DNA of 64,000 bases from Devosia sp. Lineage in GTDB: Bacteria > Pseudomonadota > Alphaproteobacteria > Rhizobiales > Devosiaceae. The notes beneath the pieces were generated by a model. The model did not search any database, was not told where the DNA came from, and saw nothing but the letters and a program-made list of their open reading frames with translations. Position numbers and translations under genes: made by a program. Of the stretch, positions 63,295 through 64,000 are shown piece after piece. The stretch covers positions 102,645 through 166,644 of the forward strand of contig NZ_JAQGJV010000015.1 in the NCBI RefSeq assembly GCF_028290435.1. The letters run 5' to 3'. Numbering within the stretch: position 1 is the stretch's first letter; every line of letters starts with the position of its first letter.

Positions 63295-64000
63295 ATGACC
63301 CAAGCCAATCCCGCCCCCTTTGCCGGCGTGCATTACCTCAAGGCGCCCGAGCGCTCCTCGATCGGCGACAATGCGCCGGTCGAAACCCTGGTCAGCGAAA
63401 TCATCGCCAATGTCCGCAAAAGGGGCGATGCCGCAGTCCGCGAATACTCGGTGAAGTTCGACAAATCCGATATTTCGGTGTTTGAAGTGACCCAGGCCGA
63501 ACGCGAGGAGGCGCTGGCGACGCTCGATCCGCAAACGCGCAAAGACACAGAATTTGCCATCGAGAACGTCCGCAAGTTCGCCAAGGCGCAATTGGCGACC
63601 ATCCTGCCGCTGGAGGTCGAAACCCTGCCCGGCGTTCATATGGGCCACCGCGTCATCCCGATCCAGCGCGTCGGCTGCTACGTGCCGGGTGGCCGCTATC
63701 CGCTGCTCTCCGCGCCGATCATGACCATCGTGCCCGCCAAGGTCGCGGGCGTCGACGAGGTGATCGCCTGCCTGCCGCCCAATGCCCATCAGGCCATGAT
63801 TGCGGGCTGCCACCTGTCGGGTGCCGATCGCATCTTCAAGATCGGCGGCGCCCAGGCCATTGCGGCCATGGCTTACGGCACCGAGAGCGTGCCGGCCGTC
63901 AACAAGATCGTCGGGCCCGGCAATGCCTTCGTCAACGAGGCCAAGAGGCAGGTGTTCGGGCCGGTCGGTATCGATCAGCTCGCCGGCCCGTCGGAGATCT
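63295..64000 (+). CDS. Histidinol dehydrogenase (HisD) family protein, partial
   Basis: 235 codons visible, cut by the right edge. VIPIQRVGCYVPGGRYPLLSAPIMTIVPAKVAGVDEV, GGAQAIAAMAYGTE, VNKIVGPGNAFVNEAKRQVFG and GIDQLAGPSEI define the HisD family. The segment VPGGRYPLLSAPIMT differs from biosynthetic HisD (PGGTASYPSSVLMNA) and is closer to catabolic HpsN-like dehydrogenases, as I recall. With a divergent hydrolase and an operator-like palindrome, a catabolic alcohol dehydrogenase is at least as likely as histidine synthesis. Start ATG 63295. Confidence 0.85.
   Translation, partial: MTQANPAPFAGVHYLKAPERSSIGDNAPVETLVSEIIANVRKRGDAAVREYSVKFDKSDISVFEVTQAEREEALATLDPQTRKDTEFAIENVRKFAKAQLATILPLEVETLPGVHMGHRVIPIQRVGCYVPGGRYPLLSAPIMTIVPAKVAGVDEVIACLPPNAHQAMIAGCHLSGADRIFKIGGAQAIAAMAYGTESVPAVNKIVGPGNAFVNEAKRQVFGPVGIDQLAGPSEI

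Overview
The window looks like chromosomal DNA of a GC-rich alphaproteobacterium of the order Hyphomicrobiales (Rhizobiales), most like a Devosia-type genome. The signs are 5-aminolevulinate synthase (the C4 haem route), a SAM-II riboswitch in front of metZ, a class I lysyl-tRNA synthetase, a PodJ-like polar scaffold, an ErcS'/ExaE-type two-component pair, a GGAAC-N16-CGTT promoter of the EcfG general-stress type, and a FixK/FNR box in front of hemA. No phage, insertion sequence or CRISPR array was seen. The genus is an inference from gene content only.

Layout. Positions 1-3254 (minus strand) hold the end of a quinoprotein (PQQ) alcohol dehydrogenase-type module: an ABC exporter-like ATPase and permease, a MoxJ-like binding protein, and a cytochrome c cut by the window edge. 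Positions 3377-15375 are one catabolic locus around an RpiR-family regulator. Leftward run an ABC importer (binding protein, two permeases, ATPase), an APH-fold small-molecule kinase, a divergent enolase paralog, an SDR, and (upstream) rpiR with a second SDR. Rightward run a mandelate-racemase-like enolase-superfamily enzyme, an NTF2-RidA fusion and a creatininase-family hydrolase. Four similar regulator boxes sit in the two promoter gaps. I cannot name the substrate; this is the best candidate here for an undescribed pathway.

Positions 15480-21083 carry stress and envelope genes (a secreted protein, a single-domain response regulator, a PRC-barrel protein, an L,D-transpeptidase, two small proteins, an OmpA lipoprotein), a sugar-dehydrogenase-like SDR and an EEP-family nuclease/phosphatase. 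Positions 21080-30458 hold an acyltransferase-like protein, hemA, a HAD hydrolase, a FixJ-like regulator without its phospho-acceptor Asp, mscL, a hybrid histidine kinase and its likely ExaE/AgmR-type partner. A TetR/FAD-monooxygenase pair lies between those last two. Positions 30676-43140 hold a PodJ-like giant, a TSUP permease with a TIGR02186 protein, PdeM and an Lhr-type helicase, a FrcK-like kinase, a MATE exporter, pyrD and a DUF952 protein.

Positions 43276-54283 hold an S24 repressor, a glyoxalase-fold protein, LysRS, a TerB-like protein, an amino-acid-type binding protein flanked by two large palindromes, riboswitch-controlled metZ, a long dCTP deaminase, an SDR, a secreted protein, tRNA-Gly(CCC) and a chemoreceptor. 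Positions 54778-64000 hold a TetR/MFS pair with palindromic operators, divergent katG and oxyR, an extended SDR, an alpha/beta-hydrolase fused in frame to a double NTF2 protein, and the start of a HisD-family dehydrogenase running off the right edge.
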